A stretch of DNA of 64,000 nucleotides from Penelope pileata (GCA_013396635.1 WBMW01003834.1:672541-736540), one strand, 5' to 3'. Shown: positions 53,075 to 64,000, counted from the stretch's first letter. Notes: a model not told the origin generated them from the letters alone. Made by a program: numbers and translations.

Positions 53075-53704
53075 TCAAAATGTTAAATAAATTAGTATTA
53101 CAGATTATACCCACTGTCAACAAAGGGTATCTATCACATGTGAGAAATGTAAAAGGCATGACTAAGAGCAATATGAATACATGATTTTTTTTTTTTTAAA
53201 CATTCATGCAAGTTATAAATCCAGAGAAAAGATGAAAGCAAGAAAAAAGGGGTATGCGCCATATTCAGGTTTCAAAACCCAGTCATTTTTCATAAATATT
53301 TCCCAAACATCCGAAAGAACGAAAATTCTTTCTTTGTCCAACGAAAAAAAATGCAGAGGAGAGGAGAAGGGTTTTAAAATGTACCTGCTCCCAATGGTCT
53401 GATCCCAGACAGGACAAAACAGGAAAAAAGAAGTTTGCAAAATATCCTTCATCCATCTCCATGTTCTGGAAATGTGTCTGGACACTGTCCTTCATGCTCT
53501 AGCATACAGTACATTTTATATTGAAAATTTTGATTGCACCTAGTTTATATCAGAAGGAATCTATTGCTCATTTAAGTCACATGTTAAATTGCAAGAAAAT
53601 AACAAAAAAAACCCAACAACAACAAAACAAAAAGCCTCAGGAAAACAGTGAGGCTGTTAATTTTGAAAATCTGAAAGGCACAACTGAGCAAGACATAGAA
53701 GAAT

Positions 53705-53991
53705 TTAAACCCTATAGAATTTTTTTGCCCATTCAAGCACATTTTCAAGTGATAGCTCTGCTTCCCGGTACATATGAGTAAGTACCTCTAGAAGAGCACA
53801 GAGGAATGGCACACCAAGGCTCAAGAGTTCATACAAGTAGGTATAGTTATACGCATTGTCCCTGAAATGAAGATTGGTAGCGTGCAGAAAACCATGCATC
53901 CAGTTAGACAGGCGTCTGGGAATGTCAAGCAGATCCCTTGTCACCTGAAGGGGCCAGCTTAGAGTGCGCCTAAAGAAGGAAGTCAGGATAC
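53705..53991 (-). CDS. MICAL2: Alternative C-terminal tail of short MICAL2, hydrophobic, ends in stop
   Basis: Reading through the internal donor continues in frame as GILTSFFRRTLSWPLQVTRD, then RDNAYNYTYLYELLSLGVPF, and stops at TAA (53705-53707). The tail adds about 95 residues. It has an amphipathic basic/aromatic part followed by a hydrophobic stretch (LLSLGVPFLCALLEVL) that could insert in or lie on a membrane. From recall, the 1124-residue human MICAL2 form ends with a similar RDNAYNY...YELLSLGLP sequence, so I take this as the normal end of the short isoform, which lacks the bMERB domain. Downstream on the same strand the DNA is AT-rich and 3'UTR-like. Confidence 0.8.
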
Positions 53992-54091
53992 CTGGGGACC
54001 TGTCCTCTGGACTGCTAGCAGTAGTTAAAGTGCTTTCTGTGGTGGCCTCTGTAGGTTTGGGTTCTTCTTTCTTCCATGCTTCTGTTGCCTC
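53992..54091 (-). CDS. MICAL2: MICAL2 exon, post-LIM linker, long-form splice version
   Basis: From the acceptor (tttttgtaag) above 54091 the frame reads EATEAWKKEEPKPTEATTES and on through a Thr/Ser/Pro-rich linker. An internal donor (CCAG|gtatcc) after base 53992 lets the transcript leave in phase 1, which matches the exon at 36540. The join reads SPG-CCLPVPDEPTSPKK. This version links MICAL2 to the downstream MICALCL-type exons. If the donor is ignored, the frame simply continues into the terminal tail annotated separately. Confidence 0.75.
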
Positions 54092-54324
54092 CTTACAAAA
54101 AGCATTAAAAAAAGTGTTAAATACACTTCAAAAAAATACAGAAAGTCCTGTTTCTGCTTTCAAGTTTTTATATATATGTTCACTTTTAACTGTGCTTAAG
54201 TTCAACTTCACTTTTTAGGTGAAGAGCTTACTTCCATTGAAAACCACACTACACACATACTGCACCCTGCTCCAGGTAAAGCTGCCCCAGCATTTCCTGC
54301 GTTAGTAATATAACCAATACACAC

Positions 54325-54413
54325 CTTGCACTGGATCTGTAACGTTGCTCTTCTCTTTCTGTGTTTATTACTCATTTTGCAGTGTGTAAAATGAGGTTTA
54401 CAGTAAAATTTAC
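54325..54413 (-). CDS. MICAL2: MICAL2 exon, end of the LIM domain and basic segment
   Basis: This 89-nt exon (phase 1 in, phase 0 out) has acceptor tctcttgcag and donor AAG|gtgtgt. Joined to the previous exon it reads GKFYCKPHFTHCKMSNKHRK followed by RRATLQIQCK. C-x2-H of FYCKPH supplies the last two ligands of the second LIM zinc site. The KHRKRR cluster after the LIM domain is a conserved basic patch in MICAL proteins. It could act in nuclear localisation, although in human MICAL2 the mapped nuclear signal lies further N-terminal, so that role is inference only. Confidence 0.93.
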
Positions 54414-55485
54414 CTGCAAGAGAAAAAGTAAATTATATGACCTTTTATCTTTACATCTACCCACTGAAACCCCACTATTGTGTCTATAAAGAGATGAAAT
54501 CAAGATATTTAATGGTTGGGCAGCAAAAGAAATCTGAAACCAGCTGCAGGTTCTGCATTGCTTACATCTTGGAATGGGTTTCTTTTACAGTATACAGATT
54601 TGCACATTTAAACAAGGTAAGGTCTTACATTCATTCATCTACCACACAGGTTTAAGATTAATAAATAGCAGAAAAACAAGATTCTACAAATACCAAGTCA
54701 CAAACCAATGCAATGCATCAAGCAGCAGGAAGTCAAATACCCAGCTGGAAAAAATCTTTGCTGAAGACTCTCTGGACTGCAAAAGAGCCATCTTTCCCCT
54801 TTAAATTTAAATTCTTTTGTAAAGAGAGATCAGGTTAATATTCGGATATGTTCAAATCACTTGGAAATTGCAAGGGAATTTTGATAGAGTCTAATAATTT
54901 CCCTCTGAGTTAAAAAAGCAAGCAAATAAAACAGCCCATAATGCCCTGTTCCCAAGCCTCAGGCGTAGGTGGCATGGAGAGTCCAAGATCTGAACCTCCT
55001 GTTCTACAATCAAATGCAATAAATGGCACTGCTCCACGGCCAGTACTGCTTTCACCTCCTGAGCCATAACATTTCTAAAGAAAGAATATTCCCCCTGTAT
55101 AAACTTGTCTCTATTCTGACTTGTCCTTATAGATCACTTTATTGGCCAGTTATCAGTGGGAGATGAGGATAATTCTGTATTGTTGGCAGTCAGAGAAAAA
55201 ACACCTTTTCACCCCCACTCCAATTTTGACCTGTGATGGGACAAACTATTTTTGTCACTTATTTTCCTGTGATGATTTCTTCATTTAAAAGTTCAGGTCT
55301 GAACCAGCCTCTTTTGAAAGACAACAACTGCAAGTGGAAGGACTCAAAGATCGGCAGGGACACAAACAATGTACTTGGCAGACCTCCTCCTGACTGAGCT
55401 ACTCTGCCAGGTCTTTTTCTCTGGTTCCATTACAAGCATCATTACACAGACATTTTAACGTATTGTTCAACAGCTCATGTGTTAC
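54414..55485 (-). other. Intron splitting the LIM domain
   Basis: A 1.1-kb intron between the two LIM exons, phase 1. No other feature seen. Confidence 0.9.
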
Positions 55486-55672
55486 CTTCTTCAACATCAA
55501 AGGCGTAAATTCCTAAACGGAGAGTTGTAGAACATACTTCACACCTGAAGCACTCTCTGTGAAAGAAGTGACCTTCTGCACTCAGCCGCTCCATCACGTA
55601 TACCCGTTTTTTGCAGAAATAACAAATGTCACTACCCCCAATAGACTGAGGAAACTCTTTTCGCAGAGATCC
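55486..55672 (-). CDS. MICAL2: MICAL2 exon, main part of the LIM zinc-binding domain
   Basis: The exon encodes 62 codons plus one base (phase 0 in, phase 1 out), with acceptor gttaacag and donor GAAG|gtaaca. The translation starts GSLRKEFPQSIGGSD and contains CYFCKKRVYVMERLSAEGHF. The first zinc site is visible as C17-x2-C20-x17-H38-x2-C41, counted within the exon. The second begins C44-x2-C47 and is completed by C67 and H70, encoded mostly in the next exon. LIM domains of MICAL proteins mediate protein contacts and take part in autoinhibition of the N-terminal monooxygenase. The VYVMERLSAEG stretch is characteristic of the MICAL family. Confidence 0.93.
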
Positions 55673-57137
55673 CTGTTAACAGATAACAACAGAAATGCAT
55701 ATGAAGCTTTCACAGGACACCCAGATAAAAATTCTTATTGAAGTAGGCAGCTGCTTTAACTGCTCCAAGTTTTACACAGCTCCTTCTCCACACGCAGCTA
55801 AAACATGTATAAGTCAGCTTTTTTTATTACTCATTGGCTGCAATTCTGTGGGTTTACACAGCAACTCATAAATCAGACATCGCAAGGACTCAAAGGAACT
55901 CAAAGCTTGTGGCTGCACCCAGCTTTCCCCAGCGAGCTCAAGGGCACTTCACTTTCACTCGGGTACAGGAGCAGCACCAGCCCCACACACCCGCTGCCCC
56001 GTGCTGTGCTGGCTCAGGCACTTGCACTCATGGCAGTGGACACCAACGTTTCTCAGGCGAGGGTGAAGGCAAACCTTGCCAGCCTTGAACAGGCACACCT
56101 TTGGGGCTAAGCAAACCCTGAAGAATCAGTTCAGCTCAGTAGTACTGAGCTCATACTCAGCTCACAACAGCTTGTACTCCTGAGGGAAATGTAGTCTCAT
56201 GCTTTGAGTTCAAGGAAGAAAAGCCAACAGTCCTTGATATTGGTGTCTGAACTACCCACGTCCCATCACCCACAGACAGGCTTCCCCCTCTCAGCCAATT
56301 TCTCCTGAGACAACAGCCCAAGCTGGGGCTTGATTTGTTTAAAAAATCAGTTTCATTCCTACCATAGACATCCAGCATTCTTTAAACTCACTGGATTTTA
56401 AAATATGACCCATATTAACAACATGAAACATTTAAAAAGCTGTTGTTGAATTTGGCCAGTTAACTAGATTTTTTCTAATTGCTACAAACCCTACTTTATC
56501 TTCTGTGGATACACATATAAAAAGCACAGAAAAATGAATTATAAGTAGTCTAGATACTGCTTGATTTCCCTTCTTATTAGAGGCAGGCATGAAGAGGTTA
56601 CTTTACATTATTATGTTATCCTTGGTTATAGGCCAGTACACATCAGCATCCACGCTGGCTCTACTACAGCTGCTGCCATCCCCCTGCCCTCTCTGTGCCA
56701 CTCGAGGGTACCATGCTTGGGACAGGAGCTGCAGGCCTGGCAGAGCCCACTCGTGTTCAGACACTGGCATGCAGTCCACACAACTCAGTTTTCATTTGCC
56801 AGCAAAAGGTAGCCTTGGAGCAAATTTATAATATTAAGTGCAAGTCACAACTGTCATTGTCACAAGTCAGTCACACTCCTGTGCTTAAAAGTTGAGAATC
56901 CTAAATCAAATCTGCTGTTAGTAATCTCTTTTGCTGTCCTGGAATTCTTTTGAGTATGAACTACATGAAACCTTCCAAACAACAAACGTGAATGGTAAAG
57001 CATAGAAATGCATTTTTAAAAATACAACGTTAATAAAACAGGTCAGATGGTTACAGAAAAGCAGAAGCAATCAGAGTTCAGTGCTGGCTAGTAAGTATCA
57101 TCACCGCAACACACCACCAGACTTAGCTTCCCAATAC
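55673..57137 (-). other. Intron of MICAL2
   Basis: A 1.5-kb intron between the LIM exon and the probable cassette. No other feature seen. Confidence 0.8.
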
Positions 57138-57218
57138 CTGACATCTCTCAGCAGTGGAGGCAGGAGATGAAGAACAGGGGGTGAGGCAAGAATCTGTAGC
57201 TCTGTCCACAGACTGATT
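57138..57218 (-). CDS. MICAL2: Probable alternative in-frame cassette exon of MICAL2 (Ser/Thr-rich linker)
   Basis: An 81-nt stretch is bounded by an acceptor (gttgaattcag) and a donor (CAG|gtattg). It is open in phase 0 for 27 codons beginning NQSVDRATDSCLTPC and continuing with a Ser/Pro/Thr-rich run. Its phase (0 to 0) matches the exons on both sides, so it can be included or skipped without changing frame: the exon at 57654 ends phase 0 and the LIM exon at 55672 starts phase 0. The direct join already resembles the mammalian protein, so this would be optional. It is not supported by homology I can recall. Confidence 0.55.
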
Positions 57219-57653
57219 CTGAATTCAACATAGGATAGTGTCAGGGTTTAAAAATAACTTTCTTTAAAATGAAGCATGGTGATTCAGCATTTGCGTGTTA
57301 AAAAAGAATTGCACAAACCTGTACTGCACCAAACTTTCTTTAGAAGCCACCTTGATTAATAATCTTCTATTACTAATTGTACCGGTAATTATATTTAATA
57401 AAAGCCTCCTGAAGTCTTATTTCATACAGACAAGTAACAAAAGTATAAATAGAAGACGTTGTGAGCAACACTTCCAACATATCCACATATCAGCATATTT
57501 TGCCAATATGAACTCGATTCCTTAGTAAGTGTTAGACCAAGATCTTTCATAATGCTTAAGGTGCTCCACAACAAGGGTCTTAAGTCAGGATGACACTCTG
57601 GAAAACACTGCTTTTATGTCAAGTTGTTGTTTCTTTGTGGCTTTAAGTCTTAC
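57219..57653 (-). other. Intron of MICAL2
   Basis: A 0.4-kb, AT-rich intron with no other feature seen. Confidence 0.8.
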
Positions 57654-57761
57654 CAGCTCAAGGGGGGGCATTTGTGGCTTGGGTCTGTGATCGTTCACAT
57701 ACAGATTGACAAGAACTTCAGCCATAGCTCCAATTGCACGTGAGACCTTTCCTACAGTCAT
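57654..57761 (-). CDS. MICAL2: MICAL2 exon, linker segment just before the LIM domain
   Basis: This is the first exon in the window that I can place with confidence. It has an acceptor (ttctggttag) above 57761 and a donor (gtaaga) below 57654. It is exactly 36 codons, phase 0 at both ends, starting MTVGKVSRAIGAMAEVLV and containing NLYVNDHRPKPQ. From recall, human MICAL2 has a very similar VGKVSSGIG...NLYLNDHRPK stretch just before its LIM domain. The initial ATG is an internal codon directly after the splice site, so I do not read it as a translation start. The segment belongs to the flexible linker between the CH and LIM domains. The exon before it was not identified. Confidence 0.85.
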
Positions 57762-60700
57762 CTAACCAGAAGAGGGGAAAAGATGAAGGATTGAAGGCAA
57801 AGCTTTAGTTATTTGAGAATTTACTGAGAAAAAGATAAGAATGATTTGAAAACATGCAAGTGAGTGCAAGCAATGATAAAGACAGGCTCTGAGGAAGAGC
57901 AGAGGCAAAGTCTAGCAGAGCACAAGCACGTTCATGCATGACCAGCACAGTCCGGCTGGTGGCCACAGGAAGCTCCTGGGCAGCCCTGCACACTTCTCCC
58001 TGCAGACAATGGAGAAATAGCTGCTAGGAGCAAATATTTCTCCCAAAGCACAAGGCCTCCCACTGGGTCTGCGAAAACCACTAAGGCTGGAGCTACTGCC
58101 TGGCTGTCAGGGATGGATATGTGAGAAATTAAATACAAACAAACCCACCACTGCTTTGCCTTTCCAGGACTTTGGTGCTACGATTCAGAAAGGTAGCTGG
58201 TGACTCAACTTCACATTAACAGACTTTAAACTGATATTTCAGGAAACCTACGTATGAAAACCTCCGAGAAGCCCTGCACAGATTCCTCTCTGAGCATCAA
58301 CATTGTGTTTTTTTCTCCTGCTCTTCGACGACTCCTTTTAAATGCCAGGGAACATTTCAGAAACTATGCTGATATAGAGAAGACATCTCCTTTAACCTGC
58401 TTCACAGTACTACTGCAGCCAGTACTGTCAGGCTGCTTCTAACCCAATTTATCAAACAGGCTTGCAGGGCGATGGCAGCTCCTTACGCTTTGGCTCCAAA
58501 CACATCTCAGACCACTGACTGAATGGTCCAAGCTTCCTTGCCAAAAAAACATGCCTAGGGATGGGAAAAGGAACAAGGTATGTGTGTGCGCACATGTATG
58601 CGGCAGGTGGGTAGGTACTCTAGTTCTCTGTTCATGAAAAAGAGACTGTAAAGACTTCATAGATTTACATGAAGATTTGGTACCCTAATTCAAGGTACCT
58701 GAAGTGATTTTGATTTTAGTTTTAGAGCAAACATTCTATAACCATTCTGAAACCCAAAGGCAGCTAAAGGTATTCTGGTTTGGCAAGGGATCTGATGCTC
58801 TGCTTCCAAAGCCAGGATATTTTCCTTCCTAGAGGACTCCTAATCTCACAGCTTACACTCCACTTGTCTTCCACTGAACTCAAATTTTAAGTCTCATGCT
58901 TCTCAGTGCAAGTAGTTTCCTACTGCCACCATACCGAGTCTTGTTAATGGAAGGGTTTTAAAAAGTCAGAAAGTCACCCTGAAAAAAGAGAAAGCTATAA
59001 ACACAATGATTTTAAGCATACTTACTGGAATGCTTTCTTAAGTGGTACATTAAATTACAAACCAAAACTAAAAGTGAGATTACTATAGGAAAACTAAGTT
59101 CCTTAATATTACTTAAGATCACAGAAGACAAAATTTTCCTCCCTTAAGTACGCACATCTGAATATGTTGCACAACTTACAGGCCACATACAACTTACTAC
59201 CTAAAAATTCCTAGGTAAAAGAACGCTTTCCAAGTCTGTTGAAGCAGAGTTTCCCTTGAAATATTGAAACGCTGGAGCAACTAGTTAAGCAGTAAGGCTA
59301 CGCTAAAAGTGCAAGTACTTGAATTTCAGGATAAGTCTCCTTGAGCCTGAACTACACCTTGCAATTCATCAGGTCGCCTGATTTCTGTTCTCCACCCATT
59401 GGAACAATCTGTGTCACCATTAAGGCAGTCAAAACAAGGAAATCGCATGTTTATACCTACTTTAAAAAATGTTATTAAAAGGAAACGTTGGTGCAATTAA
59501 TGTGAATTTCACATTCCACGTAAAAGCAAATGGGATTTTGGTTTAATTTAGCAACCAAATGATTGCTGACTGCTCTCATCTCCTAATCAACAGCCACAAA
59601 CACAAAATCATTGCTGCTGACCTGGGAAGGGCATGAAGCAAATGGACTTGAGGTCTGATTACATCTCGCTTTTGAGAACCTGGTTAATAAGGAGGATGCA
59701 TTACTGGGGAAAGATCACTACCGGTTCTCCTTACCAAGTTAGGAAAGCGGCTAAAGAAGAGGAGATCAATTTGCAACAGCCTCAGTACTGCACCTTTCAA
59801 ATGCCATTCAAACATGAAACAAAAATAGCAGGACAGGACGATAAACCATAGGAGCAGCCCTGCCACCATGAGAAACCCACAGAGAAGAGGAAGTCAGGGA
59901 GAGCAAGAGCAGTGCTGTCCTGTAAGGCTCATTATCAGCAATAGCACAACCACTAAGCCACCCTGTGTCTTCTCTAAACCTCATTCAGGTTATGAACAAA
60001 GACTTTGATGACATTGTCTCCCCCTTCATCACGCAAATCTAAAACTCTCACTGTAGAAGAAAGGCTCTTGTCAACTCTTACACAGCTTTCTTCAACACTG
60101 GTAAGGTACCCCAGAAACTCAGATACTAATCAATATAACATGCTTTACGTTTTGCTCATGCCCTTACTACTCTTGAGAATAGTAATGTGCGTGAAGCCCC
60201 ACACACGCGTACCATTTTGTAGTGCCAGGGCCACAATCAGTAGGTAAAAGGCTACTGCTCACAACTCAGACATGTTTCTATTAGCAGAGCTTTAAATACA
60301 TTGTTGCCCTGAAAAAGAATCTTACATGGTGAATTTCAGGAAACACCTGAAAATCCTCTAAGTGTTGTGATTTACTTAGAGCACTGACCTGTCAATGACA
60401 TGTTACCGAAGCTTTTCGGCAAGTTGATCAGGGTGGTTGTCAATGTGGGATAGCAAGCTCCCTTCTGTATTTCCCTGTGCTATTATTTATAACATCACAG
60501 CCCAACAACCAGTAAGCCTTCATTTCATAAAACAATGGAAATATGTTTTCTGCTTCCAGAAGCATTCTGTGTTTCCCCTTTGTTGTTACATATCCTTAAT
60601 GATTTTCCTGGTCTTATTTCACTTCAAAGGTGATTTATTTTTGATACCACCTGCTGCATATATTTTACCTCTGAGGTAAACAACATTTGAATAACAAGCT

Positions 60701-63700
60701 GCTTCGTGTAGGAAACACCCCAGCCCTGTTTACTGCTGGTAATTAGTCACGTCACTGAAGGGAAGAAGTTGGTCCTAACTCTGCAGGCAGCAAAGCCTAC
60801 TGATTGCAACGTGTTCACAGCTCCTATGACATACCACATACGGATTCACCCACATAAAGCTCAGATGACCACAGTTTTCTAAAGGCCAATCCAAATTTTA
60901 ACAGAAAGCAGGAGAAATCAAAGCCCAGTCTGTAAGATAATATTGTTAACTCGTAATTCCACCTACGTGAAATATGACAGCTGCCTATACCTAGAAGCGA
61001 GTTTTGGTTAATACTGACAACTTGCATATACTGCCATACAGAAATTGATTCTTAATCAGTTCTAATGACTATGGATGTTATGGTCAATGTCTTCAATAGA
61101 ATCTGGAAGAAACAACACGCATCCATTGACTTCCCTTTCAAGAGCTCCTATCAGGACTGAGACTTAATAATATGCATCTGTAATAAGTCTGCAGTAAGTC
61201 TTCTCAGCCACTATTTTCAACAGATATGTCCCATAGTTACTACTACACCAATGCAAATTGAACAGCTGTAAAGGATTGTCCTGCCTAATAACATAATCAC
61301 CTCAGCACTCACATGAAAACAAAATGACAGTACTATTTATAGTATGTGAGGGTGCTGATATTCATAAGTCATATATCTTATCATGTCTAACAAAATCAGA
61401 GTTCTAGTATTTTCTGTTCTGCTGGGTAAAAGTGGACACACAGCAACACGCGGGAGCTCTTTCTGTTGTCTCACCAGGCTTGCAGCCCTTTTTTGTACTC
61501 GTTTAGACTTATCTAGTGATATCTCTTAGAATTTGCATTGTGGGCTCTGTTCTGAGTCCTATAAACCCATCCTCAAGGTAGCACGAACACAGGCAGTTAC
61601 CAATACATACAGCAAAGAGGTCTGAACACATTATTAAACTATCTTGCACACTACTTGAAAGTGCAAGCTATGCAACTGAAATATTATCCATTTTTTATGA
61701 GCCTATATAGATATATATAATGCTGCACATGTAGCCAGTGTTTTACAGAGCTTGATAGAACCGATGTCTGAAAAGAGTGCAATCTTAAAATACAGGGGTA
61801 TCACAGGAATGAAATAGCTCTACAGCACACAAAGAGGCTAGAGAACAAAAGCTGAGCACATCCACAAGCACCATCCTCAGCGCATCACTAATAGGCAGTC
61901 TTGGGCATAAGTACAAAGGGACAATGAGTCCATCCTGCCCTCAAGGCAGGATTCGCATTCCTTACATAAAGTGAAGGCACATTTGCACAGCCTGCTCTGA
62001 AAGGTGCCCGTGCTGCACATGGCAGGCCTCCCCTGGCACTGTGCTCCCTACCATCAAGAGTCCCTCATCCCCACACACCCAGGCCTGACCCAAATCTCCT
62101 TTTCCACTGTGACCCCTTACCCATGCCTACAGCAGGCACAGGCACCCCCCTCTTACCTGTGAGCAGCCTCACCCAACACCACAGCTGACTGACCCTCTCT
62201 GACTCCCTGTTAGTAACCCCCTGTAGCAACACAAGCAGCATCACTTGTGCCCAGTGGCAATCCCAGAAAAAAAAGGATTTTATTTTTTAATTACTGTCTT
62301 TTACACAGAAATATCTACAGCAATCTATCATTTGGATTGGGGTTCATTTGAATCAGTTTTCTATTAGTTCATCTGCCAGAGAGGGGAGGGAAGTAGATGT
62401 TAGGCTGTTGCTTATCAGGCTATTTACAAGTTCTTATATATGCTGGGCCAAATGCACTGTGTGTAGACATACACAATGCATGCAGTGTACAGAAGTGTGT
62501 ATCTGCTGAAGAACACATGTAGTCCTATCTAACCAAACAACAATTTACCAAATAAGATGAAGGTATATTTACTGTGCTGGTGACAGAACAAGCTTTTCCA
62601 GCCTCAGCTGTGCCTTACCCTGCCATTACCTCTGGAGAGAGAATTTTCAATTACATGAAATTTGCAGTAACTGAAAACAAGTAACAATCAACTACTGATA
62701 CACCATTTACATACAGTGGTAAACTGAGTGCATTTTTAACAAAATCCTGTTGAATTAGAACATGCAAAACCAATCGCTTATGCCAAATACTTTTTCAGAA
62801 CAAAAATGTTTCAAGTCTGACCACCTTATTGCTGATGAAGAGTTTCCACATGATGAAGAGCCTAGTTCTCATGTGCTAAAGGCTAGGACACATTGGTTTT
62901 CTATTGTCCTTATAGCACCACGATGCTACTCCAAAGAAAATGAGCAACAGGCCCTGATAGATTGAAAGTCATTACTTAGCTTAAAACCCATCACATGCTG
63001 TATGTCCTAGGTCATAAAAAGGAAGAGGTGAATCCAGGCAAAGCAATGATTTTGCAGCTGAAGGGGATTAGAGGATTACAGGAGTTAGGCACCCGCTGGG
63101 CTTGCAGTGTCCTTGGAGGGCTGTGTAGCCTGTATTTTCCAGGGGAATGAGAGAGGAGAGCCTTTTCAACACACCTCCATCTAATCAAAGGAACATACCT
63201 TTGCAAACCATCTGTCACAGCCTAATATCTACCTGCTCCGTTACTGCCCCATCTGTGCACCTGATTTCCAACCAGCATCAACAATTCAGTGGGGGAAAAA
63301 CAAAAAATCCAAAAAGCTAAAAAGATCTAGACCAATCCCACTAAGTGATCCTGCTGAACACTCATCAGACAGGATATCACCTTTGGCCTTGGCTTACCTG
63401 ACATTGGGCAATACTCATCAGTATTTTGTAAACTACTGTTATTTAAATACGGGAGCACGCAGAATGCCTCATATTCCCTCACAGTAAATGCAGATGGAAC
63501 CCAGTGCTGCCAAGAGATACTTGTTGTGTCAGACAGTGGGGCCACCAGTTCCAGCAGCGCCTGTGCTGGGTCATAGCAGTCACCTCCAACGCTTCTAGAA
63601 ACTTCATTTTCCTTCCTTATGCCCACACAACAGCAAAACTCCTATGCACTCTTACACAATACTGCAGTGTTCCCAGACCTTCACTACATAATATGGGTGA

Positions 63701-64000
63701 AGGAAAGGGAACCCAGGTCTTTTACTGGCCCTGAAAAACATCCAACTTCCCTCAATTAAAACCCTTGTGAGACAGAAGTTAGAGCCAACGCCATCTCATC
63801 TTCCACATATAAAAGCATAACAGATTTTAACGCTGGCATAAGTAGTAAGAGCTGAATACCTCTGATTCAAGTGTTATCTAATTGCTTATTAAGCATATGC
63901 TGGTTTCCTCTGCATGAAGCCTGTTCTTACAAAGAACTCTGTTCTAGCAATCAATGCTCAGAAGCAAGTTTAAGTAAACACACAAAACAATGAAGTCTGG
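57762..64000 (-). other. Intron(s) of MICAL2 upstream of the linker exon
   Basis: The CH and monooxygenase exons are not here. I could not identify the exon that joins to 57761. Several short splice-bounded open stretches exist (58699-58746, 62157-62220, 63398-63506), but none resembles MICAL2 sequence I can recall. They are treated as findings, not genes. Confidence 0.55.

Larger units (their letters stand above)
36541..53704 (-). other. 17-kb intron between MICAL2 and MICALCL parts
   Basis: This spans from the internal donor/short-form stop to the exon at 36540. It includes a CR1 relic, the probable 3'UTR of the short form at its upper end (about 49.5-53.7 kb, AT-rich), and the candidate alternative exons at 42.95-46.01 kb. 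The 36.5-43 kb part is comparatively GC-rich but shows no exon I can support. Confidence 0.65.

Noticed and set aside
7509..57761. MICAL3 or MICAL1 as the identity of the gene
   Set aside because: The terminal sequence HFESIILSRHCQLNGI, the RDNAYNYTYLYELLSL alternative tail and the KSPLRLIANAIKRSILEPL motif fit MICAL2/MICALCL as I recall them. The long Glu-rich region of MICAL3 is absent.
1..64000. CRISPR arrays, tRNA or rRNA genes, phage or insertion sequences
   Set aside because: No direct-repeat/spacer arrays, cloverleaf-like sequences or transposase frames were seen. The window is vertebrate intron and exon sequence.

Overview
This window is vertebrate nuclear DNA, most probably from a bird. 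It has AT-rich introns, scattered homopolymer and dinucleotide tracts, one unresolved base (n at 3143), no operon-like gene packing, and three 3'-end fragments that read like the CR1 LINE family of birds and reptiles. Nothing bacterial, viral or plasmid-like was seen.

One gene accounts for all coding sequence I can support. It lies on the minus strand and runs from high to low coordinates. It is the 3' half of MICAL2, the actin-oxidising flavoprotein monooxygenase, continuing into the segment that was described in mammals as the separate gene MICALCL. The identification rests on a complete LIM domain split over 55486-55672 and 54325-54413, a terminal bMERB (Rab-binding coiled-coil) domain spread over five exons between 15109 and 7509, and a C-terminus ending HFESIILSRHCQLNGI. 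From recall, without a search, that ending fits MICAL2/MICALCL better than MICAL1 or MICAL3. Exons for the monooxygenase and CH domains were not found and should lie upstream, beyond position 64000.

Fourteen exons with consensus splice sites join in one uninterrupted frame: 57654-57761, 55486-55672, 54325-54413, 53992-54091, 36348-36540, 33461-33633, 28576-28673, 25042-26401, 17363-17457, 15017-15109, 13861-13954, 9608-9701, 8665-8738 and 7509-7693. They total 2943 nt, or 980 codons plus a stop. An 81-nt in-frame cassette (57138-57218) fits between the first two. The exon at 54091 has a choice of ends. Read through, it stops at 53705 after a hydrophobic tail (short MICAL2 form). Spliced at 53992, it continues across a 17-kb intron into the MICALCL part.

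That 17-kb intron is the most interesting region. It holds a candidate alternative first coding exon (ATG at 43021, donor at 42952) and a candidate pair of exons (45949-46014 and 43996-44108), all phase-compatible with the exon at 36540. A dense CpG cluster near 31.68-31.83 kb is a second possible internal promoter. Regions 1-7508 and 57762-64000 contain no gene I can identify; several weak exon candidates in the latter are listed as findings only.
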